From assembly GCA_050949645.1 (NCBI GenBank), contig JBMNGC010000001.1, positions 2,046,001-2,110,000 on the forward strand: a stretch of DNA of 64,000 bases. Reading direction: 5' to 3'. Below the pieces are notes generated by a model. The model was not told the DNA's origin, did not search any database, and saw only the letters and a list, made by a program, of their open reading frames with translations. Each line of letters starts with the position of its first letter. Position 1 is the stretch's first letter. The position numbers were made by a program, and so were the translations under genes. This document shows, one piece after another, positions 45,301 through 54,546 of the stretch. The DNA comes from RUG369 sp050949645. Its GTDB lineage: Bacteria; Planctomycetota; Planctomycetia; Pirellulales; Thermoguttaceae.

Positions 45301-48300
45301 ATGGACAAGAACTCAATCAAGAGCTACGCCGTCTGGGCGCGAAAAAAGCTCATCGACGGCGTCGCCACGCGCGCGGCGTTCTATGGAATAACGGCGAAGG
45401 AAATCAAATCAGGCCCCGACGAAGAGATCGTCGAAGGGCGTGTCCTTTCCGACCGAGAGATGAAGATGCGTCGCGCGCTCATCCGCGACGTCGAAGAGAA
45501 AGACTTCGAACAGGTCGTCGAAGAGACCGCCTACCGGTGGTTTAACCGCTTCTCCGCGCTCCGCTTCATGGAGGTCAACGGTCGGCTCCCTTCCCGCGTT
45601 CGCGTCTTCACGAACGACCGCGGCGAGTTCCGCCCCCAGATTCTCGCCGACGCGTTCCGCCTCGAACTCCCCGGCCTCGACAGAGACCTTGTCTACCGAT
45701 TTGAACGCGAAGGGAAACGCGAGGAACTCTACCGATACCTCCTTGCGCTCCAGTGCAACGCGCTCAGCCCTGTCCTGCCTTGCATCTTCGAGAAGCTTGA
45801 CGATTACGCCGAACTCCTTCTCCCCAATAATCTTCTCAGTAAAGACGGCGTCCTAGACAGGCTCGTCTCGGATATTCCTGCGGAAGACTGGACAGATCAG
45901 GTGCAGATCATCGGCTGGCTCTATCAGTATTACAATACGGAGCTACGAGAAAAAGTCACCGCCGGCCTAAAGAAGAATGTCAAAGTTTCCAAGGAGATGC
46001 TCCCCGCCGCCACGCAGTTCTTTACGCCCGATTGGATCGTCCGCTATATGGTCGAGAACAGCCTCGGGCGATTCTGGCTCGACGATTCTTCAAACGAGAA
46101 ACTCAAGGGGAAATGGGAATATTACCTCGACGAGCCAGAACAGGCCCCTGAAGTTCAGGAGCGGCTCGATGAACTCCGCAAGGAATACGCGACGGTTGAT
46201 CCCCAGGAAATCCGCGTTCTCGACCCGTGCATGGGCTCCGGACACGTCCTCTGCGTCTTCTTCGACATACTCATGCAGATCTACGCTGAACGCGGGTATA
46301 CAACGGAAGACGCGGCGGCATTGATCGTCGAAAAGAATATCTGGGGACTCGATATCGACGAACGCGCTTCCCAGCTCGCCTGCTTCGCCGTCATGATGAA
46401 GGCGCTCCAGTACGACCGTCAGTTTCTCGACCGGAAAATACGCCCGCGAGTCTACGCGATTCACGAGACGGACTCCTTCAAGAACCAGTACGAACCTTTT
46501 CGAAACTCTGCGAAGTTCAAGCTTCTTTCCAGTGAAAACCAGGAAACTCTTGACTACCTGATGGAAGTTTTTGTGAACGCCAAGGAAACAGGTTCTCTTA
46601 TCAGGCTTGAAAAACATGATTACAAGGGGCTCAAAGAAGCGTGGGCGCTCGCCACAGCGCAAACCCCAGAATTCTGGTCGGAGACCTTCGAACGAGAAAT
46701 TCCACATCTGATTGACCAGGCAATCGCTCTTTTCCAGAAATACCATGTCGTCGCCACCAACCCGCCGTATTTGGGCGCAAGCAACATGAACAAGCGTTTG
46801 TCTGAATTTGTCAAAAAAGCTTACCCGGACTCCAAAAGCGATCTGTGCACTGCGTTTATCGAACGCTGCGGCCAGATGTCAAAAACTAACAGCTACCGAG
46901 CAATGATCACGCAGCAAGGATGGATGTTTCTGTCGGGTTTTGAAAAGCTGCGCAGTAAAGTCCTCTCCGAAGAAATCGTCAATATGGCGCACCTTGGCGC
47001 GAATGCCTTTGACGAAATTGCTGGCGAAGTCGTGCAGACAACCTCTTTCATCGATCGAAAGAACCGTGTTGACGGCTATAAGAGCGTTTATTGTCGCCTA
47101 ATCGAACCAAAAAACGAACAAGGCAAGGAAGACATGTTCCTTGCCGAAGAAAATCGCCATATAGTCGACCAAGAAAACTTTTCCAAAATCCCTGGAGCGC
47201 CGGTGGCATATTGGGCTGGGAACGCTTTACTGCGTACATTCGATAATCCGCTCATCGGAGACATCAGCGTGCCAACTAGAGGTCTGTCAACTGGGAATAA
47301 CGACCTTTATGTCCGCTTTTGGTTTGAAGTTTCTAGCAACAACGTTGGGTTTGGACTAGATAGAATTTCTGCAAAAGCGTCGGGACTCAAGTGGTTTCCC
47401 TATAATAAGGGCGGAAGCTACAGGAAATGGTATGGCAACAGAGAGTACGTCGTCGACTGGTTTGACGACGGAAAGGAAATACGAAATTATCGCGGTCCCG
47501 ACGGGGGACGTATTAAATCACGTCTTTTCAAACTGGAATACGGATTTAGAAAACATTTAACTTGGAGCTATGTAGGTACAGGCGACATCTCCTTCAGGGC
47601 GTTTGAGCATGGTTTTTTGTTCGATGGAGCAGGCGTCGCCGCCTTTGTGCCAGAGGATCATTTTCTCTTTGCGCTAGGCTATCTCAACACAAAGATCGTT
47701 AACAAGTTATCCAAAATCATCAATCCAACGATAAACTTCCCTTCCGGCGATTTCGCGAAGCTCCCCTACGTCGTCGCCCGCAAGTCCGAGGTCGAACCCC
47801 TATCCGCCGACTGCATCGAACTTTCCCGCGCCGACTGGGATTCGAGCGAAATCAGCTGGGATTTCCAGCGTCACCCGCTGACCGTCGGCGACGAGCCGCT
47901 TCTTGCCGCGCGGTATGAACGATGGAAGGCCGAATGCGAGGAGCGATTCGAACGCCTCAAGGCGAACGAGGAAGAAATCAACCGCATCTTCATCGATATC
48001 TACGGGCTGCAAGACGAGATGACGCCAGAGGTCGCGACAAGGACGTCACCGTTCGTCGCGTCTTCGATACGAAGGAGGACGTTCCAGAATCGATGCAAGG
48101 GAGCGCGTACGTCAATCTCCTGCGCGACGAGGTTGCATCCCTCATTTCGTACGCCGTCGGGTGCATTTTTGGGCGGTATTCCCTCGACGAGCCCGGACTC
48201 GCCTACGCCGGGGGCGAATGGGACTCTGGGAAATACCAGAAATTCAAGCCGGACCGGGACAATATCGTTCCGATCGGCGACGAAGAGTATTTCGGGGACG

Positions 48301-48827
48301 ATATCGTCGCGCGGTTCGTCGAGTTCATTGAGGTCGTCTATGGTCAGGAGACGCTCGAGGAGAATTTGGAGTTCATCGCGAACGCGCTCGGGGGTCGAGG
48401 GTCGGCAAGGGAAATCATCCGACGATATTTCCTCAAGGATTTTTATCGCGACCACCTCAAAACCTACCGGAAACGACCGATCTACTGGCTCTTCGATAGC
48501 GGTAAGAAGAACGGGTTCAAAGCGCTCGTCTATGTCCATCGGTATCAGCCCGACCTCCTTGCGCGGATCCGAACCGACTACGTTCATAACCAGCAGCGTC
48601 GCTATCTCGCCGCGATTGAGCGCCTTGAAGATCTTGAAGCGAAAGCGACCGGCGCCGAACGCGTCCGAATCGGCAAACGCCTCGCCGCGCTCAGGGAACA
48701 GGCGACCGAAATCAAAGGCTTTGAAGAGAAGGTCCACCATCTCGCCGACCAGATGATCGCAATTGACCTTGACGCAGGGGTCAAGCGTAACTACGCTCTC
48801 TTCAGGGGCGTCGTCGCAACACTTTGA
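45301..48827 (+). pseudogene. pglX: BREX-1 adenine-specific methyltransferase PglX, one frameshift
   Basis: About 1,175 aa when joined. The N-terminal part carries helical SAYGITAKEI and TAYRWFNRFSALRFMEVNG segments; the SAM motif is in RVLDPCMGSGHVLCVFFD (near residue 305) and the catalytic NPPYLG near residue 482. A target-recognition region of visibly lower GC follows (about 46.8-47.75 kb). At about 48030 one base is lost and the C-terminal 265 codons continue in another frame (from RRVFDTKEDVPESMQG to GVVATL). PglX methylates host DNA in BREX. This gene is the best preserved of the large BREX genes. Confidence 0.85.
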
Positions 48828-48891
48828 TATCTCGCGGCCTACGTCCGTCGAATGAAATAAGGAAAATCGAAGGACGAAGGAACGTTCGAAG

Positions 48892-50357
48892 ATGGACAAG
48901 ACCGCGATCAAGAGCTACGCCGTCTGGGCGCGGCGAAAGCTCCTTGACGGCGTCGCCACGCGCGCGGCGCTCTATGGAATAACGGCGAAGAAAATCAAAC
49001 CCGGTCCCGACGAAGAAATCGTCGAGGGCCGCGTCCTTTCGGACCGGGAGATGAAGATGCGTCGCGCGCTCATCCGCGACGTCGAAGAAAAAGGCTTCGA
49101 GCAGGTCGTCGAGGAGACTGCGTACCGGTGGTTTAACCGCTTCTCCGCGCTCCGCTTCATGGAAGTCAACGGCAGCCTCCCTTCACGCGTTCGCGTCTTC
49201 ACGAACGACCGCGGCGAGTTCCGCCCCCAAATTCTCGCAGAAGCTTACCGCCTTGAACTCCCCGGGCTCGACAGAAATCTTGTCTTCAAACTAGAAGGCG
49301 AAGGGAAACGCGAAGAGCTCTACCGGTACCTCCTTGCGCTCCAGTGCAACGCGCTCAGCCCCGTCCTACCCTGCCTCTTCGAGAAGCTCGACGATTACGC
49401 AGAAATCCTCCTCCCCAATAACCTTCTCAGCACAGGGGGAATTCTCGACAGACTCGTCTTGGAGATTCCCGAGGAAGATTGGACCAATCAGGTCGAGATT
49501 ATCGGCTGGCTCTATCAGTATTATATTACGGAGCTTAAAGAGAAGATCGCCGCCGACCTTAAGAAGAATATCAAAATCTCCAAGGAGATGATTCCCGCCG
49601 CCACGCAACTCTTCACGCCCGACTGGATCGTTCACTACATGGTGGAGAACAGCCTTGGGCGATTCTGGCTTAGCGACTCTTCGAACGACGCGCTTCGAGC
49701 AAAATGGAAGTACTATCTCGACGCGCCCAAACAGCCCCAAGAGGTTCAGTCGCGCCTCGATGAGCTCCGAAGAGAGTACGCAACGGTTGCGCCTGAGGAT
49801 ATTCGCGTCATCGACCCATGCATGGGCTCTGGGCACGTCCTCTGCGCCTTTTTCGACATGCTCATAAAATTCTACGAAGAGCACGGGTATACGACGGAGG
49901 ACGCAGTCGCGAAGATCGTCGACAAGAATATCTGGGGGCTCGATATCGACGAGCGCGCCTCCCAGCTCGCCTGCTTCGCCGTCATGATGAAAGCGATGGA
50001 GTACGTTCCTCGGTTCCTCGACTGAAAGATGCGACCCCATGTCTATGCGATTCACGAAACGGACGCCCTCAAGGACGAGTACGAATTTTTCTGTGACTCT
50101 CCGAAATTCAGGTACCTTTCTAAAGAACATCAGGAAACCCTCGACTACCTGATGGGCGCCTTTGAGGACGCTAAGGAAACGGGCTCCCTTATTGAGCTGG
50201 AAAAACGGGACTACGAAGGTCTCAAAAAAGCGTGGACTCTCGTTTCTTCGAAAACCCCTGAATTCTGGTCGGCAACCATCGAACGGGAAATTCCGTATCT
50301 GATTAATCAAGCGATTGTCCTTTCTCAAAAGTACCACGCTGTCGTTACAAACCCCTA
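48892..50357 (+). pseudogene. pglX: Second, truncated pglX copy with internal stop
   Basis: Its first ~380 codons are a close copy of the upstream pglX (same start MDK, YAVWAR, RFMEVNG, DPCMGSGHVL). A TGA at 50023-50025 replaces the Arg codon of the FLDRK segment, and the same frame continues (MRPHVYAIHETDALK) up to the NP of the catalytic NPPY motif, where the match ends at about 50357 at the border with low-GC DNA. The copy thus lacks the catalytic motif and target-recognition domains. It may be a recombination donor or simply decaying. Confidence 0.85.
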
Positions 50358-51058
50358 ATACCCTTGACAACATCTTTACCTTGCCAAGATAAACAGACAC
50401 AAACTGCGTTTGTTCAAAAAATACCCCACCGAACTGAATGATGTTAATCATCAAAATCGGTGGGATTGTTAATTTACACTAAATGACTGAATTTATATTT
50501 TTCAAAAACCTATGCAAAAAGATTTCTTTAACTAATTTCAATTTTCACATTTTCTCTTTCTCGTTTCCTCTTTTGTTGGTTTAGGAGGAGGCAAAAAAAT
50601 ATCATTAAGTGAGTGAGAGTTTTGAAATGTTACAATGAAAAGAGCCGACCGCTGAAAATCAACTTTTGTTGTTTCAGTGTGTCGGCTTAATGTTTTAGTG
50701 CATTTCAAATTTTTAATGTCAAGGGCGAAGTTCATTTTACCCTTTACAGAAAAAAAGTGAATGAAACTTTTTCTAAAGCAAATGTAATTTGCGTAAATTC
50801 ATCTCGGCAGGGCAGAGATGTTGTTGAAGGGTTTTAGGGAAATTTCCCTAACAAGGTTGTTTAGGCAGAATGTCAAAACAACGCATTGAAGTACAATTCT
50901 GGACGAAAATGCCTTGCTTGCCGAGAGGAAATAAAAGTAATTCTGCAATATGCCATAAATAAGGTAATTGCAACTTTATGTTGCAAAAATATATGTTGAT
51001 GTGTAAAATAGTAAAGAAGTAATTAGAACATACAAATCCGCATTAAGGAGGAATAGCA
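50358..51058. other. Low-GC non-coding region
   Basis: About 700 bases with no convincing gene. Two hairpins are present: CCCACCGA/TCGGTGGG (50425-50432 with 50457-50464, with A/T-rich flanks) and an imperfect AGCCGAC-CTGAAA stem around 50641-50691. Both look like terminators. Confidence 0.5.
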
Positions 51059-51500
51059 TTGCTGTTTATGAGTATGATTTTTTCCTTATCTGAATCTGAA
51101 AAAGATTTAATTGAGAGAATTTATATAGATTACAAGAACTTAATGTATTATGTAGCTTATGAACTTTTACAGAATCCGCAAAAAGCAGAAGATGCTGTTC
51201 ACGATTCTTTTGTGAAAATCATAGGCAAGAAAAATAAATTAAATGAATTATTATGTCCCCAAATCAAGTCCTTATGTGTTATAGTGTGTAGGAACACAGC
51301 ATTAAATATGTTAAGGGACGAAAGGAAGTTTTTTGATGTTACCGAAGAATTTATAGAAGAAATCCCCCATAGCCAATTTAGAAGATATAGTAGAAAATCA
51401 AATTGAGGAAGATGCAATAGTTAAGAAAATATTAAGTCTCCCAACAACATACAGAGATGTTTTGTACCTGTACTATGAGTTTGAGTATAAAGTCAAAGAA
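51059..51500 (+). pseudogene. Truncated, frameshifted ECF-like sigma-70 factor
   Basis: The start is a TTG with AAGGAGGA 6 bases upstream. Residues read as sigma region 2 (LSESEKDLIERIYIDYKNLMYY, AEDAVHDSFVKII) of the Firmicute sigma-70 family. The frame breaks in the run of five C at about 51362; deleting one C gives EEIPIANLEDIVE and then the region 4 start LPTTYRDVLYLYYEFEYKVKE. The match then ends at 51500 where an inverted recombinase fragment begins. It is thus both frameshifted and 3'-truncated. Confidence 0.75.
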
Positions 51501-51804
51501 GGCTCTCGCCCTCAAGGCACTCTGAAAAAATACGTTTGATGATTTCTGCTTCTTCTGGAACAATAACCATTTCGCCATCTACATTGATATAGCCATAAGG
51601 TGGAGTACCAACATAACTGCCGTTTTGAAATCTCTTTTGAATAGACCATGTTGAATTTTGTGAAATGGATGCAGACTCTTCTGCAGCAAATCCTGAAAGA
51701 ATAGAAAGCATGAGTTCACTTTCCATATCACCCGTGTTTAGATTCTCTTTTTCAAACCTTAGAATCATGTTTCGCATCGTTTGGTTAAGTGCTGAGAACC
51801 GCAT
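51501..51804 (-). pseudogene. Internal fragment of large serine recombinase
   Basis: About 100 codons with the C-terminal end of the resolvase domain and start of the recombinase domain: KENLNTGDMESELMLSILSGFAAEES, YVGTPPYGYINVDG and IIKRIFSECLEGE. This matches large serine recombinases of Clostridia (Tn4451-type). The catalytic Ser region and the long C-terminus are missing. Oriented against the sigma fragment, with the join at about 51500. Confidence 0.7.
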
Positions 51805-51926
51805 AAAGTGGGGCTTCGTAGGAATCCAATTGTGTATTGTTCGGTTTCGTTTTGGGGTTTAAAGAAGATTAAAACACCGGATAAACACCAAATATTGCGC
51901 CACTTGTACAGTTTTCAAAAATAAAT

Positions 51927-51958
51927 GTGCTGCAAGGAAAATATCAGCCTTGCAGCAC
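51927..51958. terminator. Hairpin in low-GC segment
   Basis: GTGCTGCAAGG (51927-51937) pairs perfectly with CCTTGCAGCAC (51948-51958). Terminator-like, orientation uncertain. Confidence 0.5.
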
Positions 51959-52114
51959 ACTCGTAATCGCCTAGTGTACCCGATTTGCGTACACTTTTTT
52001 TATTAGGCTCTGTCAAGAAACGGTGTTGAAATTAAAAAGTGGCCGCCAGGAGGTTACCTTTGGTTTGTCAAAATATTAAACATCAACTTAAAAGGCGTCT
52101 TCCGATAGTCATAC

Positions 52115-52492
52115 TCACTTTATGCTCATCCCAGACAGTATCCCTAATTCAGTAATAAAATCATCATGAGCTTGAGCAAATTCCTTGAGACATTTTTCAC
52201 CGTCTGAAGTTCTATGGTCTATTTTGGCATACTTAATATATAAGGCTCTTTGTCGCTGGTCATATTTATCAATAATTTTAGATACTTCACTTTTGGTTGC
52301 CTGATTCCGTAAAAGCGAATATACTACTTTCGCCTCATTTACACTTAAATGATTTGCTCCACCCCAGTTATCTTTTTTGTCTCTTTGCACTCCATCATTT
52401 TCCCATCCACAAATAGGGCAAATATCATGGTCATAAGAAAACTCAAAATAATATTCTTCACAAACAGGACAAATTGTATCTTTACTTTCCAT
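52115..52492 (-). CDS. CPCC family cysteine-rich protein
   Basis: A 125-aa protein with the zinc-binding pattern CPVCEEYYF then CPICGWENDGVQ and NHLSVNEAK, characteristic of the CPCC family (function unknown, common in Firmicutes and gut bacteria). The rest is helical. It is the only intact-looking gene with a recognised domain in the low-GC segment besides DUF6061. Confidence 0.8.
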   Translation of the reverse strand: MESKDTICPVCEEYYFEFSYDHDICPICGWENDGVQRDKKDNWGGANHLSVNEAKVVYSLLRNQATKSEVSKIIDKYDQRQRALYIKYAKIDHRTSDGEKCLKEFAQAHDDFITELGILSGMSIK

Positions 52493-52597
52493 AACTTCTT
52501 CACCACCTAAATAAACACTTGGCTTGTCATATTCTTCAATATTGTTAAATAGAGCTTTTTTTAAGATTTTCCTTTCCCTTTTCCCAAATATTCATTT

Positions 52598-52706
52598 TTA
52601 AATCACCCCGTCCAAAGCATCGCTGATGGCACTTGCCACCTTCTCGACTGTTGAACTGTAGACATGGGCGTATATGTCCTCTGTGGTCTTGGTGTTGGAA
52701 TGCCCC
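52598..52706 (-). pseudogene. C-terminal remnant of a tyrosine recombinase
   Basis: On the minus strand the sequence encodes IKGHSNTKTTEDIYAHV followed by YSSTVEKVASAISDALDG and a stop. GHSN-TT--IYAHV is the signature around the second Arg/His/Tyr region of phage integrases (His and the catalytic Tyr). Only the last ~35 codons remain; sequence further upstream diverges. It lies antisense to the start of the adjacent plus-strand frame. Confidence 0.75.
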
Positions 52707-53122
52707 TTAATGCTTCGGATTCAAATTATATTCGCCCTATGCTATTCATCAAACATAAAGATAACAAGTCAATTAAAAAATTAGTGAATACCAATAACAC
52801 AGAAATATCTAAGGTAAATGTAGAAAGATTTGATGGCGAAAATAAAACTTTGCTTAAATATGAATCGGCACTTGCTTTAAACACTATAGATAAAATTGTT
52901 TCCAGGAATGGCAGTAAATTTAACGGTACAAAAGAATACGAAATACACACTAACGGCAAAGTTTATTATTATGACAGTGAAACAGGACTTATAGGCAATG
53001 ATAAAACAGCGTATATTGAGGGAAAACAGAAAGAATATTTTGACAGAATAATCGACAGAGGTTTTCGTGATCCCAACTTCGTCCCGCCAACAACAGTATT
53101 GCTACCATCCATTTCGAGCTAA
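52664..53122 (+). pseudogene. Fragmentary plus-strand frame, function unknown
   Basis: Open from 52664, but the first ~18 codons are antisense to the integrase remnant, so the original gene is probably truncated at its 5' end. From about 52720 it reads NYIRPMLFIKHKDNK, then a lysine/asparagine-rich KEYEIHTNGKVYYYDSETGL that may be a beta-strand-rich adhesin or phage-type fragment. No family was recognised. Confidence 0.4.
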
Positions 53123-53603
53123 AACAAGTTTTAAAACGCATAATATAAAATCAGTTGCGCAATAAAACTTAAACGGAATTGTAGAGAATTTTGTAACAGA
53201 CAGTCACTGCCTTGTTGATAAACAGTTAATGCCAAATCCGTCATAAAAGCAAAGGCAAAACCACTTTTAAATCTAATAGAATTTACCAAAAAGATTCCCT
53301 TCTTCAGATAATCTGAGGCAGGGAATCTTTAAATTTAAGGTGTGGAAAAAACATTTGTAAAAATTCTATAAAAAGCATGTTGTAAGACACAGCAACTGAA
53401 TATGGAAAAGTTGCTTTTCTATATTCACAGGTATAATATTGGTAATCCATAGGAATTTTACATATCAGTTACAAATCCGATTTTTTTTATAGTTTTTAGC
53501 ACAATGAAAAAATCAAACTTTCCGACAAGTTGTCGGAAAGCAGAAGAAAGATAGTTCCATAATAGTCAAGCCACCGATATTTAAACTTATCGGCGGCTTC
53601 TGT
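53123..53603. other. Low-GC spacer with terminator hairpins
   Basis: No gene in 480 bases. It holds a perfect 11-bp stem (AAAGATTCCCT, 53290-53300 with 53320-53330), a CTTTCCGACA/TTGTCGGAAAG hairpin near 53519-53541, and a GCC-CCGATA/TATCGG-GGC hairpin at about 53572-53600 just after the DUF6061 stop. Confidence 0.55.
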
Positions 53604-53852
53604 TTAATCGTCCAAAGACTTATATTCGGTTACATTTTTTAGATATGTTTTTGGATCTCCGTTTAAGATGAGATCTGCATATTCATACGAGAAATTATAA
53701 AGTAGATAATCAAGTTCTGACCGTTCATACATATTATCTGCAAATTCATCTTCAACCACATTGGTATCAATTGCAAGTATTGTCCCATCTGCAAATTTTA
53801 ACTCCACACAGCAGTTGTCAATATTGTATTCGCAAGATATAAGATAATTCAT
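53604..53852 (-). CDS. DUF6061 family protein
   Basis: An 82-aa protein starting at ATG 53852 (GGAGG at the right spacing; a longer TTG start would bury that site in the coding region). It reads LISCEYNIDNCCVELKFADGT then AIDTNVVEDEFADNMYERSELDYLLYN, the DUF6061 pattern of Clostridia mobile elements. Function unknown. Confidence 0.65.
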   Translation of the reverse strand: MNYLISCEYNIDNCCVELKFADGTILAIDTNVVEDEFADNMYERSELDYLLYNFSYEYADLILNGDPKTYLKNVTEYKSLDD

Positions 53853-53899
53853 AAAGTTTACCTCCAATCACAGCTCAAAATAATGCTAAAATAGAAAAA

Positions 53900-53938
53900 G
53901 GCGATACACGGTTAGTAAAACCAAGTATCGCCAATCTT
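53900..53938. terminator. Terminator-like hairpin
   Basis: GGCGATAC (53900-53907) pairs with GTATCGCC (53925-53932), followed by AATCTTTT on the plus strand. Confidence 0.55.
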
Positions 53939-54060
53939 TTGTCGCACCCTGTACGGCAGCTCCCCTATGTCAGTATTCGTTAAATACTGTTTTATCGGAA
54001 GCTACCTTGCGAGACGGCTTTTTTTACGCACAAAGGACCGCGACCAACGCGATCGAGCGC

Positions 54061-54528
54061 TCAATACTCCATTTCTTCGGGCGAGAGGAACTCAAGGGGC
54101 GACGGCGCCTTCTTCCTCGGCTTCTCCGGCGGCTCCTTCGCGTAACCCCGCCCCCGACCCTTCGTCTGCAGGAAGAACTGAATGAGGCGCGCGTTTCCGT
54201 TCCTGATCTCTTCGAACGCCTTCCCCTCGACGAAATCGAGCGCGCGTTCGTCGATGAGCGTAACCTGGCGCGCAAACTCGGGATCCTCGCGGCGCCATTC
54301 GAGATATTCGTCGTAGGAGACCTCGGCGCGCTTGCACGCAAAGAGCGCGATTCCCAGCGCTTCGCGGAGCGCCTCGAGGAGCGCGCTTTGCCGTTCCGCG
54401 ACCGTCCGGTCGTCCTTCTCAGGCGTCTCGGGCGCCTCCGCGGGCGCGGCGCCCTTCTTGCGCTTCGCCGCGGTCGTCCTCTTCTTCGCCGATGGACTCG
54501 ACGAAGTTTTACGCGTCGTCTTCGCCAT
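54061..54528 (-). CDS. Phage terminase small subunit-like protein
   Basis: A 155-aa protein: Lys/Ala/Pro-rich N-terminus (probable DNA-binding tail), then a coiled segment with VAERQSALLEALREALGIALFAC, EWRREDPEFARQV and FVEGKAFEEIRNGNARLIQFFLQTKG, the pattern of terminase small subunits and their relatives. RBS AGGAGAGG is present. It follows the portal gene on the minus strand. The large terminase expected next to it is not there: low-GC sequence begins within about 40 bases of the stop. Confidence 0.7.
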   Translation of the reverse strand: MAKTTRKTSSSPSAKKRTTAAKRKKGAAPAEAPETPEKDDRTVAERQSALLEALREALGIALFACKRAEVSYDEYLEWRREDPEFARQVTLIDERALDFVEGKAFEEIRNGNARLIQFFLQTKGRGRGYAKEPPEKPRKKAPSPLEFLSPEEMEY

Positions 54529-54546
54529 CCTCTCTCCTTTCCGAGC

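Larger units (their letters stand above)
50358..54020. mobile_element. Low-GC Clostridia-like segment of mobile-element debris
   Basis: The base composition drops sharply at about 50358 and recovers at about 54020. Inside are fragments typical of Firmicute conjugative elements: truncated ECF-type sigma factor, serine-recombinase and tyrosine-recombinase remnants, a CPCC protein and DUF6061. On the left, pglX' is cut inside its NPPY motif; on the right, sequence resumes just downstream of terS. No complete mobility gene remains. Whether this is an insertion or a chimeric assembly join cannot be decided from sequence alone. Confidence 0.65.

Noticed and set aside
43160..45316. 718-codon minus-strand open frame antisense to brxC
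   Set aside because: Mirrors brxC codon for codon (GC-rich third positions open the opposite strand); composition is Leu/Arg/Val-rich and no domain is recognisable.
50538..50735. 65-codon minus-strand frame in low-GC DNA
   Set aside because: Contains a terminator-like hairpin and has no RBS or recognised domain.
52000..52110. Insertion-sequence end near GGCTCTGTCAAG
   Set aside because: Resembles some IS terminal repeats but no partner repeat or transposase was found nearby.
54024..54060. Start of a large terminase gene after terS
   Set aside because: Only about 12-15 host-like codons precede the low-GC border and a stop; too short to call.
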